The notes: generated by a model not told the origin, from the sequence alone. DNA of 64,000 bases from Lactobacillus sp. ESL0700 (GCF_029392095.1 NZ_CP113930.1:1116001-1180000), one strand, 5' to 3'; shown: positions 9,122-18,475, numbered from the stretch's first letter. Made by a program: numbers and translations.

Positions 9122-9775
9122 TTAAGCAAAATTATAAACTTGCTTAACTGGGTATCTAACTGATTTTACCTCGTCTACATAGTCTTTTGGCTTTTTACCA
9201 ACTGCAATAGCCATTACTGGAACAAAACGCTTAGGGTCTAAATCAAACATTTCTGCAGCTTTCTTAGGATCATAGCCGCCGATTGGGTTAGTCTCATAAC
9301 CGTGACTACGAGCTACAAGCATAAATTGCATAGCAGCTAGAGAACTATCAACAGCAGAATCCATTACCAATGTATCGTAATCTGCGTTCTCATATAAAGG
9401 TAAGAATGTGTTAAACACTTCATCAAGTTTAGCCTTGTCAATTTGCCCATTATGATATGCTTCGGTCCATAAATCACGATAGGACTTAAATGCCTCTGTA
9501 TCGCCAAACAATAGTACCATTGCTGAACATGTTTCAACTTGTGGCATATTAAATTTCATAAAGTATTTCTTTAACTTTTCTTTGCCTTCTGGAGTATCAA
9601 CGATTACAAAGTGCCATGCTTGCAAATTACATGCTGATGGTGCTTTCGTTGTTTGTTCAATCATTTCTTCAAATTCTTCATGCGAAATTTTAACTTCTGG
9701 GTCAAAAATTCTTTGAGATTGTCTGTTGAAGGCAACGTCTTTAAAATTGTTATTTACAATGTTTTCTTTAGTCAT
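9122..9775 (-). CDS. Nitroreductase-family flavoprotein
   Basis: 217-residue FMN-dependent oxidoreductase that uses NAD(P)H to reduce nitro compounds, quinones, enones or flavins. The N-terminus RQSQRIFDPEVKISHEEF has the FMN-phosphate arginine/serine motif. KAPSACNLQAWHFVIVD is the typical phosphate/isoalloxazine segment, and YETNPIGGYDP with FVPVMAIAVGKK is the C-terminal flavin-binding part. It follows the SDR gene by 2 bases, with AAGGAAG inside the SDR end, so translation is coupled. Operon context suggests a reductive pathway shared with the two SDRs. Physiological substrate unknown. Confidence 0.88.
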   Translation of the reverse strand: MTKENIVNNNFKDVAFNRQSQRIFDPEVKISHEEFEEMIEQTTKAPSACNLQAWHFVIVDTPEGKEKLKKYFMKFNMPQVETCSAMVLLFGDTEAFKSYRDLWTEAYHNGQIDKAKLDEVFNTFLPLYENADYDTLVMDSAVDSSLAAMQFMLVARSHGYETNPIGGYDPKKAAEMFDLDPKRFVPVMAIAVGKKPKDYVDEVKSVRYPVKQVYNFA

Positions 9776-9777
9776 AA

Positions 9778-10668
9778 TTAGTCTTCCTTTTCTACATCAT
9801 GTGTTTCTTTTAAAAATGGCATTAGAGCTTGTAAATCAGGTCCTTTACCGCTTGGAATATTTTCGGCACGAGCTACAATAGCAGCATTCATCCCTGGGTG
9901 AGTCAAAATATAGAATTTATCCTCTTCCAAGGCCCTAAAGATAATTTTTGGTACATTATCAATTGGCATTCCAGTTGTAATATCCTTTTTAGCCTGTGCT
10001 TGTGCATCTTTAAATGTCTTGCTTGAATAGTAGGGATCACTTTCATCAGTATACTTAGCAGGACGATGATTTTCTGTGTGGTATAAATCAGTTTGAACGA
10101 ATGCTGGACAAAAGACGTGCATCCCAACATTGGCCTTTTCTACTTGTAAGTCATATTCAACAGCCTCAGTCATACCAACAACGGCAAACTTAGTAGCGTA
10201 ATATGCTGGCATTAAAGGACTCGTAGTTAAGCCGGCCATTGAAGCAACATTGATGATATCGCAGTGTCCTTCTTGTTTGCGCATAATTGGAATCACACGT
10301 TTTAGTGACCAAACCTGACTCATTAAATCAGCATGTAAAATCCATTCCCAGTCCCGTGTAGGTAACTCCCAAATTGGCCCAGGAATTGCAATACCAGCTG
10401 AATTAATCAACAAATTAATTTCACCGTATTCGGCCATAGTTTGTTTAACCATATTATCAACGGCTGACTCTTCCGTAACATCAGTTGGGATACTTATTGC
10501 ATCTATACCCTTACTTTTAACGTCTTGCAAAGTTTTTGCTAAAGCAGGTTCGTCAATATCTGCAATTGCTAACTGCATACCTCGGTCCGCAGCTTCTAAA
10601 GCTAGTGAACGACCAAAGCCATGTGCTGCTCCTGTAATTAATGCAACTTTATCTTTAAATTCTTTCAT
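9778..10668 (-). CDS. Short-chain dehydrogenase/reductase, copy 1
   Basis: 296-residue classical SDR: NAD(P)-dependent oxidation or reduction of a hydroxyl/keto group. It has the TGAAHGFG cofactor loop, NSAG, NVASMAG with the catalytic Ser, and YYATK with the catalytic Tyr/Lys. An acidic ADID after the second beta strand argues for NAD(H). A C-terminal extension carries many charged residues. It is a close tandem paralogue of the next upstream gene; the block around 10262-10353 is nearly base-for-base identical to 11170-11260. Both copies start MKEFKDKV after AGAGG. Substrate unknown; hydroxysteroid or ketone are family possibilities. Confidence 0.9.
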   Translation of the reverse strand: MKEFKDKVALITGAAHGFGRSLALEAADRGMQLAIADIDEPALAKTLQDVKSKGIDAISIPTDVTEESAVDNMVKQTMAEYGEINLLINSAGIAIPGPIWELPTRDWEWILHADLMSQVWSLKRVIPIMRKQEGHCDIINVASMAGLTTSPLMPAYYATKFAVVGMTEAVEYDLQVEKANVGMHVFCPAFVQTDLYHTENHRPAKYTDESDPYYSSKTFKDAQAQAKKDITTGMPIDNVPKIIFRALEEDKFYILTHPGMNAAIVARAENIPSGKGPDLQALMPFLKETHDVEKED

Positions 10669-10694
10669 AACAGCCTCTTAATTAATATCAAACT

Positions 10695-11579
10695 TTATTC
10701 GTCGACTTTATGAGTCTTCGTTAAAAACGGAGCAAGAAACTTCAGATCTGGTCCCTTTCCTTCTGGGATTCGTTTTGCTCTACCGACAATTAAGTCATTA
10801 ACTCCAGGATGAGTTAAAATATAGAATTTGCCATCTTCAATGGCCTTGAAAATAATTTCAGGAACTTTATCAATAGACATTCCAGTTGTAATATCAACTT
10901 TAGTTTGAGCTAATCCATCTTTGAAAGATTTGCTTGAATAATATGGATCCGACATGTCAGCATATTTATTCGGACGATGATTTTCAGAGTGATAGAGATC
11001 CGTTTGAACAAATGCAGGGCAAAATACATGCATACTGATATTGGATTTTTCTACTTGCAAGTCATATTCAACGGCTTCTGTCATACCAACAACGGCAAAC
11101 TTAGTAGCATAGTATGGGGCGCTTGTTGGGCTAGTTATTAACCCAGCTATTGAAGCAACATTAACAATATCGCAGTGTCCTTCTTGTTTGCGCATAATTG
11201 GAATCACACGTTTTAGTGACCAAACTTGACTCATTAAATCAGCATGTAAAATCCATTCCCAGTCTTGCGTTGGAACATTCCAAACAGTTCCGGCTACAGC
11301 AATACCAGCTGAATTTATCAATAAATTAATTGCACCATATTTGGCCATAGCTTGCTTAACCATATTGTCAACAGCCGCTTCATCAGTCACATCAGTTGGG
11401 ATACTGATTACTTCAACACCCTTATCTTTAACATCTTGTAAGGTTTTAGACAAAGCAGTTTCATCAATATCCGCAATTGCTAACTTCATTCCACGGTTTG
11501 CAGCTTCTAAAGCTAGTGAACGACCAAAGCCATGTGCTGCTCCTGTAATTAATGCAACTTTATCTTTAAATTCTTTCAT
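10695..11579 (-). CDS. Short-chain dehydrogenase/reductase, copy 2
   Basis: 294-residue SDR, paralogue of the downstream copy. Motifs: TGAAHGFG, ADID (NAD preference), NSAG, NVASIAG and YYATKFAVVG. An upstream extension to 11633 is open, but ATG at 11579 has AGAGGCTTGTT in front and aligns with the start of copy 1, so it is chosen. First gene of the SDR-SDR-nitroreductase operon. The two copies differ mainly in the loops after the active site and in the C-terminus, so they may have diverged in substrate range. Confidence 0.9.
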   Translation of the reverse strand: MKEFKDKVALITGAAHGFGRSLALEAANRGMKLAIADIDETALSKTLQDVKDKGVEVISIPTDVTDEAAVDNMVKQAMAKYGAINLLINSAGIAVAGTVWNVPTQDWEWILHADLMSQVWSLKRVIPIMRKQEGHCDIVNVASIAGLITSPTSAPYYATKFAVVGMTEAVEYDLQVEKSNISMHVFCPAFVQTDLYHSENHRPNKYADMSDPYYSSKSFKDGLAQTKVDITTGMSIDKVPEIIFKAIEDGKFYILTHPGVNDLIVGRAKRIPEGKGPDLKFLAPFLTKTHKVDE

Positions 11580-11635
11580 AACAAGCCTCTTTTCAAAATT
11601 GCTCAATAAGTAACAAAGTTTTTTACACTTCAAAT

Positions 11636-11650
11636 ATTAAACGCTTTCAA
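11636..11650 (-). promoter_or_regulatory. Candidate cre (CcpA) site upstream of the SDR operon
   Basis: On the minus strand TTGAAAGCGTTTAAT, one mismatch from WTGNAANCGNWNNCW. It lies 57 bases before the SDR copy 2 start. Suggests catabolite control; inferred only. Confidence 0.45.
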
Positions 11651-11704
11651 AAAGAAATAAAATATACACTTAATTAAATTCATAAGACATCTTATAAAAC
11701 TTAA

Positions 11705-12316
11705 TTAATGTAAGACTGTATCGTTTCTAAACATATCTTGATTTTTAGCTGTACTATGAAGACAATCGATGATTATGTCTTGCTGTGTCCGGCATAGCTG
11801 TTCTCTAATTTCTTCAGGTGTCTCTTTTTGACCGTATGCGATCCAATCCAAAACGATTGCAGAAAATGCCCCAGTAAAAAATTTAGCAATCAGCAATCTA
11901 TCTTGCTGGCATATTTTTAGTTTGTCTCGGGAGATTATGTCATCAATATAGCCTAGTAAAATTTTTACTTGTGGATTTCTAAAAATTTGATTGAACTGGT
12001 ACATATCAAGGTTGTTGTAAAAGGCTTTTGCCAAGGCTTGATTTTCATAAAAGTAGTTAAGAACTTTCAAAATATCTGTATCCCAGTGGTCATACCCTTT
12101 AGTTTCATTAAGCAAATTAATAACTTCTTTTTGAACTGTCCACTTTATTAAGTCAGATATATCCTTAAAATGATAATAAAAAGTTGGCCTAGTTCTATTT
12201 GTTGCTTTCAGTAAGCTTGTAACAGTGATCTTATTTAGTGGATGATGCTTTAATTCTACTTTTAAAGCACTTGAAAATTCTTTTTTAGTTTTTAGGGAAA
12301 GTTCTGAATTCTTCAA
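11705..12316 (-). CDS. TetR-family transcriptional regulator
   Basis: 203 residues. The N-terminal HTH (about 10-55) reads LKTKKEFSSALKVELKHHPL, KITVTSLLKATNRTRPTFYYHF, typical of the TetR group in which FYYHFKDISDLI closes the DNA-binding domain. The rest is helical and probably ligand-binding, as in DhaS/TetR_C_8-like regulators. It lies just upstream of and co-directional with the SDR-nitroreductase operon, with a 125-base gap that holds a candidate cre site. It is likely to control that operon or the flavoprotein upstream; the target is not proven. Confidence 0.85.
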   Translation of the reverse strand: MKNSELSLKTKKEFSSALKVELKHHPLNKITVTSLLKATNRTRPTFYYHFKDISDLIKWTVQKEVINLLNETKGYDHWDTDILKVLNYFYENQALAKAFYNNLDMYQFNQIFRNPQVKILLGYIDDIISRDKLKICQQDRLLIAKFFTGAFSAIVLDWIAYGQKETPEEIREQLCRTQQDIIIDCLHSTAKNQDMFRNDTVLH

Positions 12317-12450
12317 GATAAGTACTCCTTAAATATTATCCATACGACTTATTACTTACCTATATATTATAAAATGTAAAGCAAAAATAGATCACCAAAA
12401 ATTTTGTTTAAAAATTAACAAGGTGCTCGACTTTTTGGTTGCATGACTAG

Positions 12451-12478
12451 AAAAAAGAATAGCAACGACTTGCTGTTC
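12451..12478 (-). terminator. Second terminator after the flavoprotein gene
   Basis: Inverted repeat GAATAGCAA (12457-12465) with TTGCTGTTC (12470-12478), followed on the minus strand by six Ts. It sits in the 287-base gap between the TetR gene and the flavoprotein. The rest of that gap shows nothing else I can name. Confidence 0.6.
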
Positions 12479-12518
12479 CTACTAAAATTATTTTTAATTC
12501 ATAAAATAGTAGTTCAAC

Positions 12519-12564
12519 AAAAAAGCAGTAGTTCTTTATTCTTGCGAATACTGAATTGCTGCTT
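12519..12564 (-). terminator. Terminator after the flavoprotein gene
   Basis: A 12-base pairing arm (12523-12534 with 12553-12564, two G-U) ends in a T-run on the minus strand, 40 bases after the stop codon. Confidence 0.7.
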
Positions 12565-12603
12565 AATTTATATTTTTATGACTATTAAAAGTCTCTATTT
12601 GAA

Positions 12604-14424
12604 TTAAAGAGTTTCAATATACTTTTGAGCATTCATTGCTGCATAACGACCTGAGTTAACATTATGCGCACAAGCAGAACCACCTAAAGTAATTGTATAA
12701 ACATTACGGTATTGCATCGTACTGTCTACTCCTGCAACATAAAGACCTGGAATTTTATCGAAATTATCACGAATAACTTCAAACTTACGGTTTGAGCCAA
12801 CACCACCAACACCAATAAGATTGGACGGATCCAACCGAGCAATATAGAATGGCCCTTCATCTAATGCCACTAACATTTCTTTTTCTTTGTTAAATTCTTC
12901 ATCTTTGCCATTAGCACAGTAAGAATTATACTTTTTAATTGTTTCAGTGAAGTCAGCAACCGGTAAGCCAACAGCTTTGGCCAAATCTTCAATCTTGTCT
13001 GCCTTGAATAAAGAGTTACCATCGTTTGTTTTAACAGCTTCGGCTAAAACTTCATCGGCGCCATCTATCCCTTTAGTTATCATGTCGTAAATCTTTTGAC
13101 TAAATACTTCATAAGTAACTTTAGTAGACTTGATTGCCATTCTTTGATAAAGCAAATTATATTTCTTAACATTTTCATTTACCAAGCGGGCACCGTCCTG
13201 GTTAACAAATACAACTGGTCCACCTGATGGTAGTGACATGAAACCATTAATTGGGTCAATGTACAAATGAACGCCTTCATGTGGTAGAGCTTGAATATAA
13301 TTCATCATAAATTCTGCTGATTCCATAAGCATATCTTTAGCACCTAACGACATTGCCATCATGTAGCCATCACCGGTATTACTTGGCATTGAACAATAAT
13401 GCAGGTTTTCTGTCTGCCAACCTTGTTTTCTAATTAATTCTGGATTATGACCAACACCACCGGTAGCTAGTAACGTGGCTTTAGCGTTAAGCTGTGTTAC
13501 CTTACCGTTGGCATTACGAATATATGCTCCAGTTACTTTGTCGCCATCATACATAATTCCAATAGCACTAGAATTCAAAACAAAATCAATACCCAATTCA
13601 TCTGCACGTTTCTTCATATAAGGAACATAGCCTTCTGAGGCAAAACCGCCCTTAAACCAATGAAATGTTGGAAAAGCACAGGTACCGTGGTAATCATCAA
13701 CATTAGTCAGTTGAACCCCCTGCTTTAATAGCCAACTAATATTTTCGGCAGAATTATTAACTAAATCGACCCAGAAAGAACCGTCTGTACGATATTGAGC
13801 AAGCTCCTGTTCACGGGAAATGATCTCCTCTTTTTCTGCATGAATACCTGCCTTTTTTTGCATATCAGTATTAATGCCAAAGATACCTTCAACACCGCCA
13901 CCATTACCAGCTACAAAACTATTTTTTTCAATTACAGTAGTTTTCATTCCTAGTTCACCGGCTTGTACAGCAGCTGCTAAACCTGAAATACCGGCTCCTA
14001 AAATCAAGAAATCAGTTTCTTTTACCTGATCGATCTTATCTGGTTTACTGCACCAATTTTGATATTCTGATTTTTGTTCTAGTGCTGAATTACTTTCAAC
14101 AACTTCTTTTGAATTATTTGTTGCACCATATTCAAATTCTTTAGGATCACCACCCGCTTGCTTAATAACATTAGCGACTGCGTCTATCAACCCTTTACTT
14201 GAATAGGAAGCTCCAGTTAAAGTATCAACGGCCAAAGACTGGTCTGAAATTATCTTCTGTGGAATTTGAGAAAATACCGCATCTTCAAGACTATTAGGAA
14301 CTATTTCCTTATTTGTCGTTATCTTTTTAATTTGATTATCGGCAATTTCAACTTCTATATCAGTTGAGTTATTTTCATAACCAGCTGCAGTAATTTTATA
14401 TATTCCTGACTTCAGTTTTTCCAT
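12604..14424 (-). CDS. Fumarate-reductase-like flavoprotein with N-terminal covalent-FMN domain
   Basis: 606-residue cytoplasmic flavoprotein. Residues about 5-95 are an FMN_bind domain with the flavinylation motif D67-T-L-T-G-A-S73. Residues about 130-600 are an FAD_binding_2/FrdA-like domain with TDFLILGAGISGLAAAVQAG, a GGNGGGVEG flavin loop, LLATGGVGHN, and the C-terminal GLYVAGVDS and LGGSACAH. Such enzymes reduce fumarate, urocanate, acrylates or related enoates. No signal peptide or haem motif. The start is ATG at 14424 with AAAGGAG upstream, not the ATG at 14457. Divergent from the LysR gene, which probably controls it. It needs an ApbE-type flavin transferase encoded elsewhere. Confidence 0.88.
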   Translation of the reverse strand: MEKLKSGIYKITAAGYENNSTDIEVEIADNQIKKITTNKEIVPNSLEDAVFSQIPQKIISDQSLAVDTLTGASYSSKGLIDAVANVIKQAGGDPKEFEYGATNNSKEVVESNSALEQKSEYQNWCSKPDKIDQVKETDFLILGAGISGLAAAVQAGELGMKTTVIEKNSFVAGNGGGVEGIFGINTDMQKKAGIHAEKEEIISREQELAQYRTDGSFWVDLVNNSAENISWLLKQGVQLTNVDDYHGTCAFPTFHWFKGGFASEGYVPYMKKRADELGIDFVLNSSAIGIMYDGDKVTGAYIRNANGKVTQLNAKATLLATGGVGHNPELIRKQGWQTENLHYCSMPSNTGDGYMMAMSLGAKDMLMESAEFMMNYIQALPHEGVHLYIDPINGFMSLPSGGPVVFVNQDGARLVNENVKKYNLLYQRMAIKSTKVTYEVFSQKIYDMITKGIDGADEVLAEAVKTNDGNSLFKADKIEDLAKAVGLPVADFTETIKKYNSYCANGKDEEFNKEKEMLVALDEGPFYIARLDPSNLIGVGGVGSNRKFEVIRDNFDKIPGLYVAGVDSTMQYRNVYTITLGGSACAHNVNSGRYAAMNAQKYIETL

Positions 14425-14503
14425 TATGAATTTCTCCTTTTTTCTTTTTAAATTCATGTTAAAAATATCACTTAAATTAAAGACAGTGAAATGAAATAGT
14501 ATT

Positions 14504-14532
14504 ATTATTAATAAAAGAGTTTTATTAATAAT
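14504..14532. promoter_or_regulatory. 29-bp palindrome in the flavoprotein-LysR divergent region
   Basis: A perfect 13-base inverted repeat (ATTATTAATAAAA, GAG spacer, TTTTATTAATAAT) ends 12 bases before the LysR start. Probable operator for the LysR regulator acting on both genes; inferred from position and symmetry. Confidence 0.6.
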
Positions 14533-14544
14533 GGAGAAAAGCCC

Positions 14545-15432
14545 ATGAATACTGAATATTTAAGATTATTTCTTAATCTTGCCGAGACGTTGAATTTTTC
14601 ACAAACAGCCAAAAATGTTAATTTAACACAACCTGCAGTAACCCATGCAATCAATAAATTAGAACAAGATTTAGGCTTCAAATTATTTAACCGCAATAAA
14701 AGAACCGTAGAACTAACCGAGGGAGGAAAAATTTTACACGAAAATGTTCAATCAATTCTTGTTAAATTAGATACAACTATCCAAAGCGCACGTGCTGCAG
14801 AAGAAAAAGAGTTTTCTTCTCTTGCTATCGGCTATACTAGCACATATTACGAAATCCAAAAGTTTCCTGAATTAATTAAACAATTTAACAAGTTGCATCC
14901 CGCTTCTCGTCTATACCTAGAAAATTTTGACCACAATGTTTTAAAGCAGCATTTATTAAGCCAACAATGCGATGTGATTTTTTCCATGCAAGATATTATT
15001 AATTCACAGAACATTAAATTTATCCCGTTAATCAAGGGACAGTTTGCATGTATTGTGCCTAATGCAAATCATCTTGCTAACCACAAATCATTGAAAATTA
15101 CCGATTTAAAGAATGAAACTATGATTTTCTTTAATGCTAATATTTGTCCTCCACGACAATTCAAACTTCAACGGTTAATTAAAGAAGTATGTCCTAACGC
15201 AAATTATTTATATTCTGATTCAGTATTACTCTCTCATACCTTTGTAAAGGGTAATCTTGGTATCGCCATGATGGTAGACTTAGCTAGTGTTAAAGATTCT
15301 CCTGATTTTAAAGTAATTCCCTTGGAGTATCCTGATGAGTTTCCTTATGTTTATGGACTCTCTTTTCTAAAAAATACTATTAATCCAACTATTAAAGATT
15401 TTGTACCTTGTGTGACGAAGTATTTTATCTAG
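14545..15432 (+). CDS. LysR-family transcriptional regulator
   Basis: 295 residues. The N-terminal winged HTH (1-60) reads YLRLFLNLAETLNFSQTAKN, LTQPAVTHAINKLEQDLGF and LFNRNKRTVELTEGG, the classical LysR signature. Residues about 90-290 form the periplasmic-binding-like effector domain. ATG start with GGAG about 9 bases upstream. Divergently transcribed from the N-terminal-FMN flavoprotein across an 120-base region holding a perfect palindrome, the usual layout for a LysR activator and its target. The inducer is probably the flavoprotein's substrate. Confidence 0.9.
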   Translation: MNTEYLRLFLNLAETLNFSQTAKNVNLTQPAVTHAINKLEQDLGFKLFNRNKRTVELTEGGKILHENVQSILVKLDTTIQSARAAEEKEFSSLAIGYTSTYYEIQKFPELIKQFNKLHPASRLYLENFDHNVLKQHLLSQQCDVIFSMQDIINSQNIKFIPLIKGQFACIVPNANHLANHKSLKITDLKNETMIFFNANICPPRQFKLQRLIKEVCPNANYLYSDSVLLSHTFVKGNLGIAMMVDLASVKDSPDFKVIPLEYPDEFPYVYGLSFLKNTINPTIKDFVPCVTKYFI

Positions 15433-15507
15433 CGCTTATTCACAACCAATTATCAAATTTTCTGTAATTACAAGAATGCATTATTGCCATATTTTTTACC
15501 AAAACAA

Positions 15508-15540
15508 AAGAACATTGCTACTTAGCAATGTTCTCTTTTT
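15508..15540 (+). terminator. Terminator after the LysR gene
   Basis: GAACATTGC pairs with GCAATGTTC around a 6-base loop, followed by TCTTTTT. Confidence 0.8.
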
Positions 15541-15582
15541 ATCTATTACATTTTTGAATGCCCTGTACACTCTAGTAAAGAA

Positions 15583-16497
15583 CTATTCTCCTTTAAACGT
15601 GCCTGCCTCAACTTGTTTAATAAAGTCAGCAACGTGCTTGTAATAGACATCAGGATTATCTACCATCTGGTGATGGCCTGCATCTGGTGTTGTTACTAAA
15701 CGAGAATTTGGAATTTCTTTCTGCATAATTTTTGCAGTTTCCAGTGGCATTGTATCTTCTTCGCCAAAAGTCAGCAAAGTTGGCATTGTAATTTGTTTCA
15801 GATATTTTCTAAAGTGCCAATCCTTTAATTTACCAGTGACTACGAACTCATTATCACCTTGAAAAGTATGATAGACAGGTAAGCCACCAATTCGTTTAAT
15901 GTGATACAACTTGCATGGCTGACGCCGATCTAGGAAGTTAATATTCAAGATTTGGATGTCTTCGCGATAGCGTGGATTGGCAAAGTCATGGTTGTCTTCA
16001 CACTCACGCATAAAATCAATTTCTGTTTGCGGTAAAATTTCTTGTCTGCGCCGATTAATTGAGTCGATGTAATCATCAATTTCATCAACCATTGAAGAAA
16101 TAATCGTACCTTTAAGGTGAGAACCATATTTTACAGAGTATTCTTGTGCAAGAAGTCCACCCCAACTTTGACCAATCAGATAAAAATTGTCTAATCCCAA
16201 TTTATCTCGAACTTCGTCAACTTCATCAAGAAAGTATTCATAAGTTAGATACTTTTCAGCAATTTTAGGGTCGGAGTAGTCGGGTTGGTCAGAGTATAGT
16301 GAGCCTAATTGGTCATACATCGTTACTTGAACATGTAAACCTTGCTTGGCTAATTGATCAGCCGCATCTTCCCAATATTCATGATTACCACCAGGGCCTC
16401 CATGTAATGCAAGCAAGTGAATATCACCCTCACCTTGCGTACTCGTCCATAAATGGTAACCATTATCTAATGTAATAATTTTTGATCCAGTTTTCAT
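15583..16497 (-). CDS. pip: Proline iminopeptidase (prolyl aminopeptidase)
   Basis: 304-residue alpha/beta hydrolase that removes N-terminal proline from peptides. It has HGGPGG (oxyanion region), GQSWGG with the nucleophile serine, a late EEDTMPLE aspartate segment and GHHQMVDNP with the catalytic histidine. Length and motifs match the lactobacillal PepI/PIP group. No signal peptide, so it acts in the cytoplasm on imported peptides. It follows the peptide-binding lipoprotein gene by 24 bases, which fits one peptide-use transcript. Confidence 0.9.
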   Translation of the reverse strand: MKTGSKIITLDNGYHLWTSTQGEGDIHLLALHGGPGGNHEYWEDAADQLAKQGLHVQVTMYDQLGSLYSDQPDYSDPKIAEKYLTYEYFLDEVDEVRDKLGLDNFYLIGQSWGGLLAQEYSVKYGSHLKGTIISSMVDEIDDYIDSINRRRQEILPQTEIDFMRECEDNHDFANPRYREDIQILNINFLDRRQPCKLYHIKRIGGLPVYHTFQGDNEFVVTGKLKDWHFRKYLKQITMPTLLTFGEEDTMPLETAKIMQKEIPNSRLVTTPDAGHHQMVDNPDVYYKHVADFIKQVEAGTFKGE

Positions 16498-16521
16498 ATT
16501 TTCTCCTCGTATATTTAATAA

Positions 16522-18291
16522 TTACTTGACATATCCTACTTTGTACCATAATGGCTGGTAGTTATTTGTGTGTGATGGCTTCAATGAGTAACCCGTCAAC
16601 TTATCATTAACCGCAGTAATTTGGTAAGAATTATCAATTGGAATGACATAAGCTTCATCATTCATGTATTCTTGCCATTCATGGAACTTTTGTACCCGAT
16701 ATTTGTGGTTAAACGCCTTTGAAGAATTGATTTCTGACATCAATTTATTATTTTTGGCAGTCACAAATCTAGACATGTTAAATGGCGCAGTCTCACTATA
16801 ATAAGTTTGCGGTGACGGTTCTGATGGCATAGACCAACCACCAATAAACATATCAATTCCCGGATCATCGTGTTGAAGCTTATCATAAAACGAGTTGTGC
16901 TCAATTAAACGTCCTGATGCTAGTTGGACATTTAGACCAATTTTATGCCATTGTTGAATGTAATTTTGAATAATAGGTTCTTGGGTTGAGTCACCACTCA
17001 TGGCCGCAATATTAATAGTCAATGGTTGACCATTAGGTTGTCTGCGCCACTTGCCCTTCTTTTTATATCCAGCTTTATCTAAAATGCTATTAGCTTTTTT
17101 CAAATTATAAGAATAGCCCTTAGCATTTTTATCAAAGTAATCACCGAATTGCGACGGAATTAGGGTTGGAACTCTAAAAGTTAAGCCATAAGTATAACGT
17201 TTATCAACCGCGTCAACATTCATTGCATAACCAATAGCTTGGCGCAATGCCTTGTTATTCATCTTTGCTTTAGGATTTTCAACGTTTTTACTTGCCTTAT
17301 TGTCCCATTTCCCCACTCTAAAGGCTAAGTAATGGTAGCTCAAAGGTATTTGGGCAATGAAATTGACTTTTTTAGTATCTTTAACTTGGTTCCACTGGGT
17401 GTTAATGACCTTCATTACGTCAAATTTATGACTTTTAATTGCTTGTGAAGCGGAATTAGGTGAAACCACAGAAATGACAATTTTATCCAGCTTTGGCGTG
17501 CCACGCCAGTAGTACTTATTAGGAGTCCAAGTAACGGATTGACCGCGGACGATTTTATCAATTTTGAAAGCACCAAAAAACAGTGGATCTTTTCTAATTT
17601 TATCGGAAGATTTTAATTTAGAGAAAGGTATATCCTTTAAATAGTGATACGGTTCAGCCACATCCCATAAATAGCGATTTCCGGTGTTAAACATGCTAGG
17701 ATTGAGTTCCTTGAAGTGCATAATAACAGTTCTACCATTATCACCATCAGGCATTTCAATTCCTGAAATAGTCTTAGCTTCGCCATCATGATAGGCTTTA
17801 AGTCCATTAAGAATTTCAAATTGACTACTGTATCTTGGACAATTGGTATCCTTATTGGCTAAAATTTCATAAGCATATTCATAGTCCTTAGCGACAACTT
17901 GCTTGCCGTCAGACCATTTAACGCCCTTTTTAATCGTTATAGTAGCTGTTTTCTTTTTTACATCTAATTTAAGAGTAGCTGGTCCCTTGTCAGTAACTTT
18001 GTAATGGTCGTCGCTATCAAATAGTGTTTCAAGACCTGGAGCTGCAACTTGGGAGTCAATGTCAGCAGAAGATAATTCTTGTGAAAATATTCCAGCAAAA
18101 GGTGTATCTGTTTCAAGACCAATCTTTACTGTACCGCCCTGCTTGCTAGCTTTTTGTGGGGTTGACATTGGGAACTTGGATGCTGTTTTGGTTTCATCAT
18201 TGCCAGCATTGTTCTTGCCACAACCAGCTAGGACAAGACCAGAAAGGCTTATAATTCCGATAGATTTAAATAAATTTTGTTTGCTCATCAT
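16522..18291 (-). CDS. oppA: Oligopeptide-binding lipoprotein OppA
   Basis: 589-residue solute-binding protein (SBP_bac_5 family) that captures peptides for an Opp ABC transporter. The signal sequence ends in a lipobox LVLAGC (Cys24), so it is lipid-anchored outside the membrane. The fold is recognised by GVKWSDGKQVVAKDYEYAYE, IGYAMNVDAVD and NIAAMSGDSTQEP. No permease or ATPase gene is beside it, so it is an orphan binding protein that must work with an Opp system elsewhere. Co-directional with pip. Peptide specificity is not visible. Confidence 0.92.
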   Translation of the reverse strand: MMSKQNLFKSIGIISLSGLVLAGCGKNNAGNDETKTASKFPMSTPQKASKQGGTVKIGLETDTPFAGIFSQELSSADIDSQVAAPGLETLFDSDDHYKVTDKGPATLKLDVKKKTATITIKKGVKWSDGKQVVAKDYEYAYEILANKDTNCPRYSSQFEILNGLKAYHDGEAKTISGIEMPDGDNGRTVIMHFKELNPSMFNTGNRYLWDVAEPYHYLKDIPFSKLKSSDKIRKDPLFFGAFKIDKIVRGQSVTWTPNKYYWRGTPKLDKIVISVVSPNSASQAIKSHKFDVMKVINTQWNQVKDTKKVNFIAQIPLSYHYLAFRVGKWDNKASKNVENPKAKMNNKALRQAIGYAMNVDAVDKRYTYGLTFRVPTLIPSQFGDYFDKNAKGYSYNLKKANSILDKAGYKKKGKWRRQPNGQPLTINIAAMSGDSTQEPIIQNYIQQWHKIGLNVQLASGRLIEHNSFYDKLQHDDPGIDMFIGGWSMPSEPSPQTYYSETAPFNMSRFVTAKNNKLMSEINSSKAFNHKYRVQKFHEWQEYMNDEAYVIPIDNSYQITAVNDKLTGYSLKPSHTNNYQPLWYKVGYVK

Positions 18292-18475
18292 GATATATCA
18301 CTCGTTTCTACATTCAATTTTCATATTTAAACAATATATCATAAATATTTCATAAAAACACTATCTTTATGAAATAAATGTTTAACTTTACAGCTAGTTA
18401 GGGTAAAATACTAGCTATTGTTAATACTAAATATAGCTTTAAGCTTCATGATATTTGAGAGACAGAGGATTAATT

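Noticed and set aside
11580..11633. N-terminal extension of SDR copy 2 (start at 11633)
   Set aside because: The extra residues do not match copy 1, and a proper ribosome site precedes the ATG at 11579.
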